Assembly (NCBI RefSeq): GCF_013410745.1
Contig: NZ_JACCFY010000001.1
Coordinates: forward strand, 806,001-870,000
From: Nesterenkonia xinjiangensis
Lineage (GTDB): Bacteria > Actinomycetota > Actinomycetes > Actinomycetales > Micrococcaceae
Direction: 5' to 3'
DNA length: 64,000 nt
Shown here: piece after piece, positions 43,625-52,383 of the stretch
Layout of the letters: each line of letters begins with the position of its first letter
Position numbering within the stretch: position 1 is the first letter of the stretch
Position numbers and translations under genes: made by a program
The notes under the pieces: model-generated
The model's database searches: none
Told to the model about the DNA's origin: nothing
The model's input: the letters and a program-made list of their open reading frames with translations, nothing else

Positions 43625-44977
43625 CTAGAGCGCCAGCTCGGAGCGGACGACGGCCGCCAGGGTCTCGGACTCCTCGCGGGCGATCTCCGCGGTGGAGGCC
43701 TCCACCATCACCCGCACCACCGGTTCGGTCCCGGAGGGACGCAGCAGCACGCGTCCCGCCTCCCCCAGGCGACCTTCGGTCTCCGCGACGGCGGCGAGGA
43801 CGGCGTCATGGGTCTTCACGCGGGCCTTGTCCACCCCGGAGACGTTGACCAGCACCTGAGGGAGCCGCTCCATGGCCTCCTCCGTGAGCTGGTGGAGGGA
43901 CTTGCCGGTGGCCGCCACCCGGGCGGCCAGCTGCAGTCCGGTGAGCACGCCGTCGCCCGTGGTGGCGAACTCGGAGAAGATCAGGTGCCCGGACTGCTCA
44001 CCGCCCAGCGAGTATCCTCCGGCGCGCATGCCCTCCAGCACGTAGCGGTCGCCCACGGCCGTCTCCACCACGGTGATGCCCGCCTTCTGCATGCCCAGCT
44101 TCAGTCCCAGGTTGCTCATCACCGTCACCACGAGCGTGCCGTCCTTCAGCTGCCCGGAGGCGTGCAGCGCCAGGGCCAGGACTCCCATGATCTGGTCGCC
44201 GTCGACGACGGCGCCTGTGTGGTCCACGGCCAGACAGCGGTCGGCGTCGCCGTCGTGCGCGATGCCCAGGTCCGCTCCCTGGGAGACCACGGCATCCTGG
44301 AGCTGCTCCAGATGGGTGGAGCCGCACCCGTCGTTGATGTTGAGCCCGTCGGGTTCCGCCCCGATGACCACGACTTCGGCCCCGGCGTCCACGAAAGCTT
44401 CCGGGGAGCACCCCGAGGCCGCTCCGTGGGCGCAGTCCAGCACGATCTTCAGACCCTTCAGCGAGGTTCCGCCCAGGGAGCGCAGCAGGTGGACCACGTA
44501 GCGGTCCTCCGCGTCCGCGAAGCGCCTCACGCGGCCGACCTCTCCGCCCACGGGGCGGGGAGGCTCATGCCCGAGCTGCTCTTCGATCTCGTCCTCCAGG
44601 GCGTCATCGAGCTTGTGGCCGCCGCGTCCCAGGAACTTGATGCCGTTGTCCGGCGCGGGGTTGTGCGAGGCGGAGATCATCACCCCGAAGTCCGCGTCGA
44701 TGTCCGCCACGAGGAATGCCGCGGCCGGGGTGGGCAGCACACCGGCGTCGTGGACGTCCACGCCGGCGCTGGCCAGGCCGGCCTGCACGGCAGCGGAGAT
44801 GAACTCTCCGCTGACGCGGGGGTCGCGAGCGACCACCGCCACCGGGCGGCGCCCTGGAGGGGTGCGGCGGTGGCCGAGCACCTCTGCGGCGGACTGGGAG
44901 AGGGTCAGTGCGAGTTCGGCGGTCAGCAGGCCATTGGCCACACCGCGGACTCCGTCGGTTCCGAAAAGTCGTGCCAT
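43625..44977 (-). CDS. glmM: Phosphoglucosamine mutase
   Basis: GlmM converts glucosamine-6-phosphate from GlmS into the 1-phosphate. The 450-residue protein starts with [12 protein letters not shown]; the phospho-serine is S104 in [12 protein letters not shown]; the metal loop DGDADR is near 245, and the substrate loop GGEQSGH near 325; the phosphate-binding [12 protein letters not shown] is near the end. The ATG at 44977 has no ribosome site, but a TAGACT -10 lies about 10 bases upstream, so the transcript may be almost leaderless. An ATG at 44998 is the alternative. Confidence 0.95.
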   Translation of the reverse strand: MARLFGTDGVRGVANGLLTAELALTLSQSAAEVLGHRRTPPGRRPVAVVARDPRVSGEFISAAVQAGLASAGVDVHDAGVLPTPAAAFLVADIDADFGVMISASHNPAPDNGIKFLGRGGHKLDDALEDEIEEQLGHEPPRPVGGEVGRVRRFADAEDRYVVHLLRSLGGTSLKGLKIVLDCAHGAASGCSPEAFVDAGAEVVVIGAEPDGLNINDGCGSTHLEQLQDAVVSQGADLGIAHDGDADRCLAVDHTGAVVDGDQIMGVLALALHASGQLKDGTLVVTVMSNLGLKLGMQKAGITVVETAVGDRYVLEGMRAGGYSLGGEQSGHLIFSEFATTGDGVLTGLQLAARVAATGKSLHQLTEEAMERLPQVLVNVSGVDKARVKTHDAVLAAVAETEGRLGEAGRVLLRPSGTEPVVRVMVEASTAEIAREESETLAAVVRSELAL

Positions 44978-45042
44978 GATGCGGACAAGTCTAGCCATAG
45001 CGGAGCGGTGCTCCTGCACCGACACCGTCGCCACTCGCTGAC

Positions 45043-45106
45043 CTGCACCGTCAGATCACGTCTGCCTCATCAGATCTGCTGGTGCAGACGTGATGTCGGT
45101 GTGCAG
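45043..45106. repeat. Imperfect long hairpin upstream of glmM
   Basis: ATCACGTCTGC near 45055 is inverted as GCAGACGTGAT at 45084, and the pairing extends outward to CTGCAC and GTGCAG with small bulges. The loop carries CAGATCTG. It lies between the rpsI terminator and glmM. Function unknown; it may be a second terminator or a regulatory structure. Confidence 0.5.
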
Positions 45107-45153
45107 GACGCGCACGGGACGCCTGGGAGCACCGGGCGAGCCAGCCCCAGACA

Positions 45154-45195
45154 CACGAGGACCCCGTCCGGCATATGCCGGGCGGGGTCCTCGTG
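45154..45195. terminator. Terminator of the rplM-rpsI operon
   Basis: CACGAGGACCCCG (45154-45166) pairs perfectly with CGGGGTCCTCGTG (45183-45195), and the interior CCGGCATATGCCGG is itself a palindrome. It lies 48 bases downstream of the rpsI stop on the minus strand. Confidence 0.85.
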
Positions 45196-45242
45196 GTGCT
45201 CCGCACCGCTGGTTCAGCGGCGTGGGGCGACAGCGGCTGAGA

Positions 45243-45737
45243 TCAGCGCTTCGAGTACTGCGGAGCCTTGCGGGCCTTCTTGAGACCGGCCTTCTTCCGC
45301 TCGACGGCGCGCGCGTCGCGGGTCAGGAACCCGGCCTTCTTCAGCGCCGGACGGTTGTGGTCGCGGTCGATCTCGTTGAGCGCACGGGAGATGCCCAGGC
45401 GCAGGGCGCCGGACTGGCCGGAGGGACCGCCGCCGTCGATGCGGGCGACGACGTCGTAGGCGCCCTTGAGGTCCAGCAGGGTGAAGGGGTCGTTGACCTC
45501 CTGCTGGTGCAGCTTGTTGGGGAAGTACTCCTCCAGGCTGCGGCCGTTGATGGTCCACTGGCCGGAGCCGGGCACGATGCGCACTCGCGCACGGGCCCGC
45601 TTGCGGCGGCCGATGGCGGCGCCGGGGACGGTCAGCGGGGCGCGCTCGGCCTCGCCGGTCTCCTGGACGGGGGCGGACTCCGAGGTGAAGCTGGTGGGCT
45701 CCTCGGAAGTGTTCAGCTCTTCAGTGTTCTGAGCCAC
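45243..45737 (-). CDS. rpsI: Small ribosomal subunit protein uS9
   Basis: The S9 core begins near residue 42 ([19 protein letters not shown]) and ends with the conserved basic tail [12 protein letters not shown] that reaches the ribosomal P site. The first 38 residues are an acidic Glu/Thr/Ser extension, common in actinobacteria. It is second in the rplM-rpsI operon, 39 bases after rplM. Confidence 0.96.
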   Translation of the reverse strand: MAQNTEELNTSEEPTSFTSESAPVQETGEAERAPLTVPGAAIGRRKRARARVRIVPGSGQWTINGRSLEEYFPNKLHQQEVNDPFTLLDLKGAYDVVARIDGGGPSGQSGALRLGISRALNEIDRDHNRPALKKAGFLTRDARAVERKKAGLKKARKAPQYSKR

Positions 45738-45776
45738 GGTTCTCCTTGAAAATGTTCTCGTGTCGGGTGGCCAGGA

Positions 45777-46220
45777 CTACTGAGCGACCTGGGAGATCTC
45801 GTACGGCTTGGGCTGCTGAGCCACGTGAGGGTGCTCCGGGCCCGCGTAGACGCGCAGCTTCTTGAGCTGTGCGGCGCCGAGCTTGTTGTGCGGCAGCATG
45901 CCCTTGACGGCGTTGTAGACCGCACGAGTCGGGTGACGCTGGATCATCTCGTCGAACGTCATGGACGAGATGCCGCCGGGGAAGCCCGAGTGGCGCCAGT
46001 AGCGCTTCTTCTGGCCCTTGTCGCCGGTGACGGCGACCTTCTCAGCGTTGATGATGATGACGAAGTCGCCCATGTCCTGGTGGGGAGCGAAGGTCGGCTT
46101 GTGCTTGCCGCGCAGCAGTGCGGCGGTCTGGCTTGCCAGACGACCCAGCACGACGTCGGTGGCGTCGATGATGTGCCACTGAGCGTCGGCGTCGCCAGGC
46201 TTCGGAGTGTACGTACGCAC
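45777..46220 (-). CDS. rplM: Large ribosomal subunit protein uL13
   Basis: L13 is an early assembly protein of the 50S subunit. The 147-residue form starts RTYTPKPGD and contains [17 protein letters not shown] and [10 protein letters not shown], with [19 protein letters not shown] near the end. The GTG at 46220 is the only start consistent with homologues. It is preceded by about 230 bases of leader from the promoter at 46457-46485. Confidence 0.96.
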   Translation of the reverse strand: MRTYTPKPGDADAQWHIIDATDVVLGRLASQTAALLRGKHKPTFAPHQDMGDFVIIINAEKVAVTGDKGQKKRYWRHSGFPGGISSMTFDEMIQRHPTRAVYNAVKGMLPHNKLGAAQLKKLRVYAGPEHPHVAQQPKPYEISQVAQ

Positions 46221-46450
46221 GGTGATGATGCCTTCGGTCGGTGTTCTACGGATCAGCGCACTGGACACATGGTGGTGTGAGAAGCACCGTACGTCAGTGG
46301 CTGTTTCTTCGCGAGTGCGCCGTCCGGCTTCCCAGGTGAGGGCTGGAAAGATGCCGGGCCCGTGAGTTCCCCTGCTGCTCGTGGAGGCATACGGCCATGC
46401 AACTGAACCGCCTCGACACGAGCCCACGCAGGAGTGGACACGCACAACAG
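46221..46450 (-). promoter_or_regulatory. Long 5' leader of rplM
   Basis: Between the predicted transcription start (about 46450) and the rplM GTG there are about 230 bases without a supported gene. Ribosomal protein leaders of this length often carry autoregulatory structures. I see no match to a known L13 leader, so this is only a candidate. Confidence 0.4.
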
Positions 46451-46456
46451 CTGTTT

Positions 46457-46485
46457 ACTATACCGGCTGGCATCGACTGCGGCAA
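46457..46485 (-). promoter_or_regulatory. Strong sigma-70-type promoter for rplM-rpsI
   Basis: On the minus strand, a -35 TTGCCG (46485-46480) is followed after exactly 17 bases by a -10 TATAGT (46462-46457). The same -35 hexamer and spacing occur before infA at 58514-58542. Confidence 0.8.
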
Positions 46486-46552
46486 TGTGGCAGCCCCGGG
46501 CCTCGTCAGAGCGTCGAGCCTCGAACGGCCACAGCACTCCCACCGTGGACAG

Positions 46553-46619
46553 CGACTGGGCGATATGGCTGCTACCACGGCGCCCAGAGCACCCAAGAAG
46601 CGGTCATATCGCCCAGTCG
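46553..46619. terminator. Hairpin downstream of mtlD
   Basis: CGACTGGGCGATATG (46553-46567) pairs perfectly with CATATCGCCCAGTCG (46605-46619), a 15-bp stem with a 37-base loop. It begins 18 bases after the mtlD stop on the minus strand and is likely the mannitol operon terminator. Confidence 0.65.
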
Positions 46620-46636
46620 ATGTGGTGGAGCCAGAC

Positions 46637-47779
46637 TCAGCCGCGGCGGCGGGCCACCAGCTGCTCCACCGGTCCGGCCAGCGCGTGCTCCGCCTCCAGC
46701 CCGGTGACCTGCTCCACGAACTTACGCGGGGGGAGGTCGGCCAGCAGGCCCTCCAGCTGGCGGGCCTGCTCATCCTCCGGATCCCGGAAGTCCAGGGCGG
46801 CGTCGACGACGGCGAGCAGCCCGTCCGCAGACAGACCCCGCTCCACCGCCTGGGCGGCGGGGCCGATCAGCCGCTCGTGACGGGAGAGCTTGCGCAGCGG
46901 CTGACGCCCCACCCGCTGGACGGTGTCCGGCAGGGCCGGATTGCGGAACCGGCCCAAGATGGTCCTGCGGTACTCCGTCATGTCCTCGGGCGTGAAGCCG
47001 TGCTTGGCCACCAGAAGCGCCGAGGTCTCCTCCAGCGCGGCCGCCACCCCGGCGGCCACGGAGTCCTCGGCGAGCGCCTCGGCGATCCGATCCTTCCCGG
47101 CACGGGCTCCCAGATACGCGGCCGCCGCATGTCCGGTGTTCACGGTGAACAGCTTCCGCTCGATGTACGGGCCGAGGTCGTCGACGAAATGCGCACCCGG
47201 GATCTGCGGCAGGGACTCCCCGAACGGACCCCGCTCGATCGCCCACTCGTAGAAGGGCTCCACGGTGACGTCGATCCCCGCCCCCGCGGGCTGCCCCGGC
47301 ACGATACGGTCCACCGCCGTATTGGCGAAGACCGCGCGGGCCGAGAGCTGCTCCCAGTCCGCACCGGCGTGCTCCCGCATGTGTCCGGCCAGGGTGTCAG
47401 TGGCTCCGATCGCGTTCTCACAGGCCATCACCTGCAGCGGCGCCGCCGCGGGGTCACGACGCCGCAGCCCGGCGAGCACATGCGGAGCGATGAACTTCAG
47501 TACGGTGGGCCCGACGGCGGTGGTCACTACCTGAGCGGTGGCCACCTCCTCGGCCACCGCCTCCGGGGATTCGGCGGAGCTGATCGCCCGGAACCCCTCG
47601 ACCACCCGGTCTGTCCCCCCGTCGCCGACCTCGTGGACGGTGTAGCTCTCGGCGGCGTCCAGGGCCGCCACCAGCGGGGCGACGACGTCGGAGAAGACGA
47701 CCTCGTAGCCCCCCTCGTGGAGCAGCAGCCCGACGAACCCGCGGCCGATGTTCCCCGCACCGAAATGCACTGCCTTCAT
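46637..47779 (-). CDS. mtlD: Mannitol-1-phosphate 5-dehydrogenase
   Basis: MtlD oxidises mannitol-1-phosphate, the PTS product, to fructose-6-phosphate using NAD. The 380-residue protein starts MKAVHFGAGNIGRGFVGLLL with the NAD-binding GxGxxGRG, and has the CENAIGATD and NTGHAAAAYLG motifs; in the polyol dehydrogenase family the latter region holds the catalytic Lys-Asn-His set (KLFTVNTGHA). The ATG at 47779 has AGGAGGACC upstream. It ends the EIIB-mtlA-mtlD operon. Confidence 0.95.
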   Translation of the reverse strand: MKAVHFGAGNIGRGFVGLLLHEGGYEVVFSDVVAPLVAALDAAESYTVHEVGDGGTDRVVEGFRAISSAESPEAVAEEVATAQVVTTAVGPTVLKFIAPHVLAGLRRRDPAAAPLQVMACENAIGATDTLAGHMREHAGADWEQLSARAVFANTAVDRIVPGQPAGAGIDVTVEPFYEWAIERGPFGESLPQIPGAHFVDDLGPYIERKLFTVNTGHAAAAYLGARAGKDRIAEALAEDSVAAGVAAALEETSALLVAKHGFTPEDMTEYRRTILGRFRNPALPDTVQRVGRQPLRKLSRHERLIGPAAQAVERGLSADGLLAVVDAALDFRDPEDEQARQLEGLLADLPPRKFVEQVTGLEAEHALAGPVEQLVARRRG

Positions 47780-47805
47780 CGATGGTCCTCCTGTCGACTC
47801 CATGG

Positions 47806-49866
47806 TCAGCCCTCGTCCACCACGGAGAGGAGCTCGAGCAGCTCGTCCTCGGTGGCGGCGTCCTTGAGCCGCTGGACGGCCTGCTTGTCGGCGAACAGGC
47901 GGGCGATGCGGGAGAGGATCTGCAGGTGCTCCTCCCCCACCCCGGCGATGCCGACGACGAAGGTGGCGCGCTGGCCGCCCCAGTCGACGCCATCGTCGTA
48001 CCGGGCCACCGAGAGGGCGGATGCCCTGATGGCGTCCTTGGCCTCATGGGTGCCGTGCGGGATGGCCAGCTCGTTGCCCATGAAGGTGGAGACGGTCTCC
48101 TCACGCTGGTGCATGGCCGCCAGGTACTCCCCGGTGACCGCGCCGGCCGCCTCCAGAGCGGCGGCGGCCTCCGCCATGGCCTCGTCCCGGGTGGCGGAGC
48201 CGGCGTGGATGCGGACTCGGTCCCTGCTCAGAATGCCGGAGGCTTCGGGCTGCGCGGACGCCGGCGCCGAGACCTCTTCGGCCGGCCCTGCGCCGACCGC
48301 GATGGGCTGGGCGTCGCCGCCCTCGGCGCTGCGACGGACGAGTTCGACGACCTCCTCGTACTCCGGAGCGTCCATGAAGCTGTCCACCGAGACGTGGATC
48401 GCCTGCGGCTCCTGTCCGCGCGCCCTCTCGGTCAGCTGCTGCTGCGTGATGACCAGGTCGGTGTCACCGGGCAGCGAGGCGACGGCCTTGTTGGTGACCG
48501 TGACACCTTCGATGCCGGCGTCGGCGATCTTCTTGCGGAGCACCGAGGCGCCCATCGCAGAGGACCCCATGCCGGCGTCGCAGGCGAAGATGATCGAATT
48601 GATCCGGCCGGCGGCCTCGCCGGAGGAGGCCTGGGCGGCCAGACCGGCCAGCGCCGCGGAGGACTTGCCCTTCGCGGCCTCTGTGCGGGCCACGGCGTCG
48701 GAGAAGGAGTCGTCGCCCTGCAGGTCCCGCTTACGGCTGGCGAGCAGGATCATCGCCGCGATGGTGAAGCTGACCGCCGCGGAGAGGATGACCGAGAGGG
48801 TGACGCCGAGGTAGGAGTCAGAGGCGGTCTGGATCAGCACCGCGAAGATCGAACCCGGCGCGGCAGGTGCCCGCAGGCCGGCGTCGAAGAGCACATTGGT
48901 GGCCACGCCGGTGGCACCGCCGCCGATGACGGCCAGCAACAGGGCCGGCTTCATCAGCACATACGGGAAGTAGACCTCATGGATGCCTCCGGCGAACTGG
49001 ATCAGCGCAGCCCCCGGGGCGGTGGCACGGGCGGCCCCGACGCCGAAGACGGTGAAGGCCATCAGCACGCCGAAGCCGGGGCCGGGGTTGGCCTCCAGCA
49101 GGAACAGGATGGACTTACCCTCCGCCGCGGCTTCGGCGATCCCCAGTGGAGTGAGCACCCCGTGGTTGATGGCGTTGTTGAGGAAGAAGACCTTCGCGGG
49201 TTCGATGATGATCGAGGTCAGCGGCAGCAGGCCGTTGTCCACCAGGAACCGCACGGCACCGCCGAGGACGTCCATCAGACCGTTGACGATCGGCGCGAGG
49301 GCGAAGAAGCCGACCACCGCCATCAGGAACGCCGTGATGCCGGCAGAGAACATGTTGACCAGCATCTCGAAGCCGGCCTTGACCTTGCCCTCCCACAGGG
49401 CGTCGAGACGCTTGATCACCCAGGCCGCGAGCGGCCCCATGATCATCGCGCCGATGAACATGTGGATCTCGTTGATGTCATCCACGCCCTCGGGAAGGGC
49501 CGCGTTGGCCTGCGCGATGAGGAAGTCCGAACCGACGATCACGCCGAAGGTGGCCGTGGCCCCGACGACGGCGCCGCGGATGTCGTAGATCATCTTGCCG
49601 CCCTGGACCGCGATCAGGATGGGCAGCAGGTAGTGGATCATCGGGCCGATGATCTCGCCGAAAGCATCCGTGGCCGCCGTACCCTCGGTGAACTCATCGA
49701 CGTTCACGATCACCGCGGTGATGATGCCCCAGGCGATGAGCGCGGGGATGATGGGCATGATCATGCCCGAGAGGAAGGATCCGACCTTCTGGACTCCGAC
49801 GCGCAGGCCCCCCGGAGACTTCTTCTCCGGGGACTGCGCGACGGGCGACGTCGACGTCGTCGTCAT
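47806..49866 (-). CDS. mtlA: PTS mannitol transporter subunit EIICBA
   Basis: This 686-residue protein imports and phosphorylates mannitol. The EIIC membrane domain (about 20-375) has GSFLSGMIMPIIPALIAWG and the NNAINHGVLTPLG loop; the EIIB domain has the phospho-cysteine in IIFACDAGMGSSAMG near 425; the EIIA domain (540-686) has the phospho-histidine in NELAIPHGTHEAK near 605. All three phosphorylation steps after HPr are thus in one chain. The ATG overlaps the stop of the small EIIB gene. Confidence 0.95.
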   Translation of the reverse strand: MTTTSTSPVAQSPEKKSPGGLRVGVQKVGSFLSGMIMPIIPALIAWGIITAVIVNVDEFTEGTAATDAFGEIIGPMIHYLLPILIAVQGGKMIYDIRGAVVGATATFGVIVGSDFLIAQANAALPEGVDDINEIHMFIGAMIMGPLAAWVIKRLDALWEGKVKAGFEMLVNMFSAGITAFLMAVVGFFALAPIVNGLMDVLGGAVRFLVDNGLLPLTSIIIEPAKVFFLNNAINHGVLTPLGIAEAAAEGKSILFLLEANPGPGFGVLMAFTVFGVGAARATAPGAALIQFAGGIHEVYFPYVLMKPALLLAVIGGGATGVATNVLFDAGLRAPAAPGSIFAVLIQTASDSYLGVTLSVILSAAVSFTIAAMILLASRKRDLQGDDSFSDAVARTEAAKGKSSAALAGLAAQASSGEAAGRINSIIFACDAGMGSSAMGASVLRKKIADAGIEGVTVTNKAVASLPGDTDLVITQQQLTERARGQEPQAIHVSVDSFMDAPEYEEVVELVRRSAEGGDAQPIAVGAGPAEEVSAPASAQPEASGILSRDRVRIHAGSATRDEAMAEAAAALEAAGAVTGEYLAAMHQREETVSTFMGNELAIPHGTHEAKDAIRASALSVARYDDGVDWGGQRATFVVGIAGVGEEHLQILSRIARLFADKQAVQRLKDAATEDELLELLSVVDEG

Positions 49867-50216
49867 GGCGTGTGCCTTTCGTCAGGTGCCCCAGCGGGGC
49901 GAGTGAGATGCAACGGTGCGAGATGCAGGGATTCGAGGATCAGCTCGAGGGTGCGGGACCCGTCGAGGTCGCCGAAGACGTCCGGTGGGAGGAGCGCCAC
50001 CTCAGCGCCGGTGATCCGGGTGCGGATGTCCTCCAGGGAGGCCTGCAGATGGGGCCCGACCAGGACCAGGCCGACATCGTCGAGGTCCCCGTCCAGTGCG
50101 GACTCCGCGCCCGCCCGAGCGGTGTGGGCGAGCCCGGCCCGCTGCAGTGCCCCCCGGACCCGCTGGACCACGAACGTGCTGGACGCTCCCGCGCCGCACA
50201 CCACCAGGATCTCCAT
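49863..50216 (-). CDS. Stand-alone PTS EIIB protein (lactose/cellobiose or Gat type)
   Basis: This 117-residue protein has the EIIB phospho-cysteine loop at its very start (ILVVCGAGASSTFVVQRV, Cys8), and a Rossmann-like alternation to about residue 100. This loop type belongs to the lactose/cellobiose EIIB group, whereas MtlA already carries its own EIIB. No matching EIIC or EIIA gene is in the window. It is the first gene of the mannitol operon and overlaps mtlA by four bases. It may be a regulatory phosphate carrier for MtlR, which is inference. Confidence 0.85.
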   Translation of the reverse strand: MEILVVCGAGASSTFVVQRVRGALQRAGLAHTARAGAESALDGDLDDVGLVLVGPHLQASLEDIRTRITGAEVALLPPDVFGDLDGSRTLELILESLHLAPLHLTRPAGAPDERHTP

Positions 50217-50258
50217 CGATCACCAGCCCCTTCAGCGCCCTCTGCTCCTGAGGACGAT

Positions 50259-50314
50259 TCTCCGTGCGGAGAGATCCCGGTCACAACCACTGATGTTTCC
50301 GCCCCTGCGGAAAC
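50259..50314. promoter_or_regulatory. Two palindromes in the mtl divergent promoter region
   Basis: TCTCCG-TG-CGGAGA (50259-50272) and GTTTCCGC-CCCT-GCGGAAAC (50295-50314) lie in the 232-base gap between the mannitol operon and mtlR. Both are perfect inverted repeats suited to dimeric regulators such as MtlR; the assignment is inference. Confidence 0.5.
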
Positions 50315-50448
50315 CCCCGGTCACCCGGGTCGGGGCGCCGTCTGTGGCGATGCCGGCCGCGGGTAGGGTGGGCGGGGAGCCCAGCCCTGCCAGCACGCGG
50401 GAGCAGGGCCCGCTCATCATCCATCCGATGCGTAGGAGGGGGCATGCC

Positions 50449-52359
50449 ATGACCCGGCAGCGCCAGGACCAGCTGGTCGCCCTGCTGCTGCGCGATCGCG
50501 GCTGGACCACCGCGGCCGCCTTGGCGGACCTGCTGGGGGTGACCCCGCGCAGCGTGCGTTCCTACATCGCCCAGATCAACGCCCGGACCGCGGACGGCGA
50601 CGCCGTCGAGTCGGGTCCCTCGGGCTACCGCGCCCACCGCCCGGTGCTGGCCGGGCTGCGCGCCGACCACACGCAGGAGACCCCGCGGGACCGTCTGCAC
50701 CGCCTGGTGCGCGTGCTGCTGGAGGCTGAGGACGGCCTCGACATCTTCGCGACGGCCGAGCGGCTGTTCGTCAGCGAGGCCACCGTGGAGGCCGACCTCG
50801 CGCGGGTGCGCGGGCTGCTCGACGGCACCGAGCTGCACCTGGCACGCAGCGGCCCCCGAGTGCGGCTGCTGGGCGACGAGCTCGCCCAGCGCCGCCTGGT
50901 CTCTCGGCTCGCCCATGAGGAGATGGAGGAGGGCACCTTCGACGTCGAGGCGCTGCGTCGTGCCGCAGGTCTGGGCACGGTGGACAGCGCCGCCTTCGGG
51001 GCCTTCACCCGCGAGCTCACCGCGGAACTGGCCTCACTGGGCTGGTACGTCAACGAGTTCGCCGCCGCCGACGTCGCCCTGCACTCCGCCATCGCCGCCG
51101 ACCGGGTGCTGCGAGGCCATGCCCTGCAGAGCACCCACGGGGATCCGAGCCCGGACCAGCGCCGGCTGACCGCCACCATCGACTCGCTCAGTCGCCGCCA
51201 CTTCGAGGTCTCCCTGGGCCCCGGGGACCTGCAGCACCTCTCCTCCCTGGTGCTGACCCGCGTGGTCGCACCGGGCGGAGCCACCCGGGAGCAGGTCCGG
51301 CTGGACCCGCAGATCGAGGCCACGGTGCGCGAGGCCGTGACCCATGCCGCTCACGGCTATCTGGTGGACATCGTGGAGGAGGAGTTCATCCGGCGGCTCA
51401 GCCTGCACGTGCAGAACCTCGTGCTTCGCTCCCGGGAGCACGCCACGGTCAGGAATCCGCTGACCCGCTCGCTGAAGTCCGCCTACCCGATGATCTTCCA
51501 GGTGGCCGTCTCTATCGCCAGCCACGTGGCGCAGCGGCTGGACGTGGAGATCCACGACGATGAGATCGCCTATATCGCCATGCACGTGGGAGGCAGGCTG
51601 GAACGCAGCCGCATGGCGGAGTCGGTGCTCACCGCCACGATCGTCTGCCCCGGCTACTACGAGCTGCATGAGCTGCTGCGTTCACGGATCGCCGGGGCCC
51701 TGGGGCCCAGCATCGAGGTCGTCGGGGTGGAGACCCAGGCGGACCCGGACTGGGCAGCTCTGGACACCGATCTGGTGCTGACCACCATCGAGCCGCCCCA
51801 GCGCGACGAGCGGACCGTCACCCTGCCGCCCTTCCTCACGCAGGCGGACTTGGAGCGGATCACCCTGGCCGCGTCTCGGCTGCGCCGGGGACGTCGACTG
51901 GCGCGGCTGCGTGAAGAGCTGAAGCGCTACCTCAGCGCGGATGCGTTCATCCGGCCCCTGGACACCAACGACGAGGAGCAGGCGATCCGCCGGCTCGCCG
52001 CGCCGCTGGCCGCCCGAGGCATCATCGACCAGGGCTACATCGACCGCACCGTGGAGCGCGAACAGCTCTCCTCCACGGCGTTCACCGAGGCGCTGGCGGT
52101 GCCGCACGCGCTGCAGATGACCGCCAGCCGGACCGCCATCGCCCTGGGCATCGCCGAAGGCTCCGTGCCCTGGGGCGACGCCCGGGTGCAGGTGGTGGCC
52201 CTGGTGGCGTTCAGCGAGGAGGAGCGTGAGGCCTTCCAGACGATCTTCGAGCAGCTGGTGGAGGTCTTCAGCGAACGTGCCTCGGTGCAGCGCATCCTGC
52301 GCCGCGGACACGACTTCGAGTCCTTCCTCGACGAGCTCGTCGCCGTCATCGACGGCTGA
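50449..52359 (+). CDS. mtlR: PRD-containing mannitol operon activator, MtlR/BglG type
   Basis: This 636-residue activator has two N-terminal helix-turn-helix domains (about 8-60 and 85-130), two PTS regulation domains (about 180-290 and 295-400, with HVGGRLERSR containing one regulatory His), an EIIB-Gat-like domain (VCPGYYELHELL, Cys near 404), and a C-terminal EIIA-Mtl-like domain with LAVPHALQ near 545. Phosphorylation of PRD and EII-like sites by HPr and EII proteins sets activity. The ATG at 50449 has AGGAGGGGG upstream. It is divergent from the mannitol operon. Confidence 0.9.
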   Translation: MTRQRQDQLVALLLRDRGWTTAAALADLLGVTPRSVRSYIAQINARTADGDAVESGPSGYRAHRPVLAGLRADHTQETPRDRLHRLVRVLLEAEDGLDIFATAERLFVSEATVEADLARVRGLLDGTELHLARSGPRVRLLGDELAQRRLVSRLAHEEMEEGTFDVEALRRAAGLGTVDSAAFGAFTRELTAELASLGWYVNEFAAADVALHSAIAADRVLRGHALQSTHGDPSPDQRRLTATIDSLSRRHFEVSLGPGDLQHLSSLVLTRVVAPGGATREQVRLDPQIEATVREAVTHAAHGYLVDIVEEEFIRRLSLHVQNLVLRSREHATVRNPLTRSLKSAYPMIFQVAVSIASHVAQRLDVEIHDDEIAYIAMHVGGRLERSRMAESVLTATIVCPGYYELHELLRSRIAGALGPSIEVVGVETQADPDWAALDTDLVLTTIEPPQRDERTVTLPPFLTQADLERITLAASRLRRGRRLARLREELKRYLSADAFIRPLDTNDEEQAIRRLAAPLAARGIIDQGYIDRTVEREQLSSTAFTEALAVPHALQMTASRTAIALGIAEGSVPWGDARVQVVALVAFSEEEREAFQTIFEQLVEVFSERASVQRILRRGHDFESFLDELVAVIDG

Positions 52360-52383
52360 TCCGGTCAGCCGCGCCGGCCGGAC

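Noticed and set aside
47782-52359. A continuous plus-strand frame of 1525 codons over the mannitol operon
   Set aside because: Only the part from 50449 is a real gene (mtlR). The rest is antisense to mtlA and the small EIIB, has repetitive charged text and no ribosome site.
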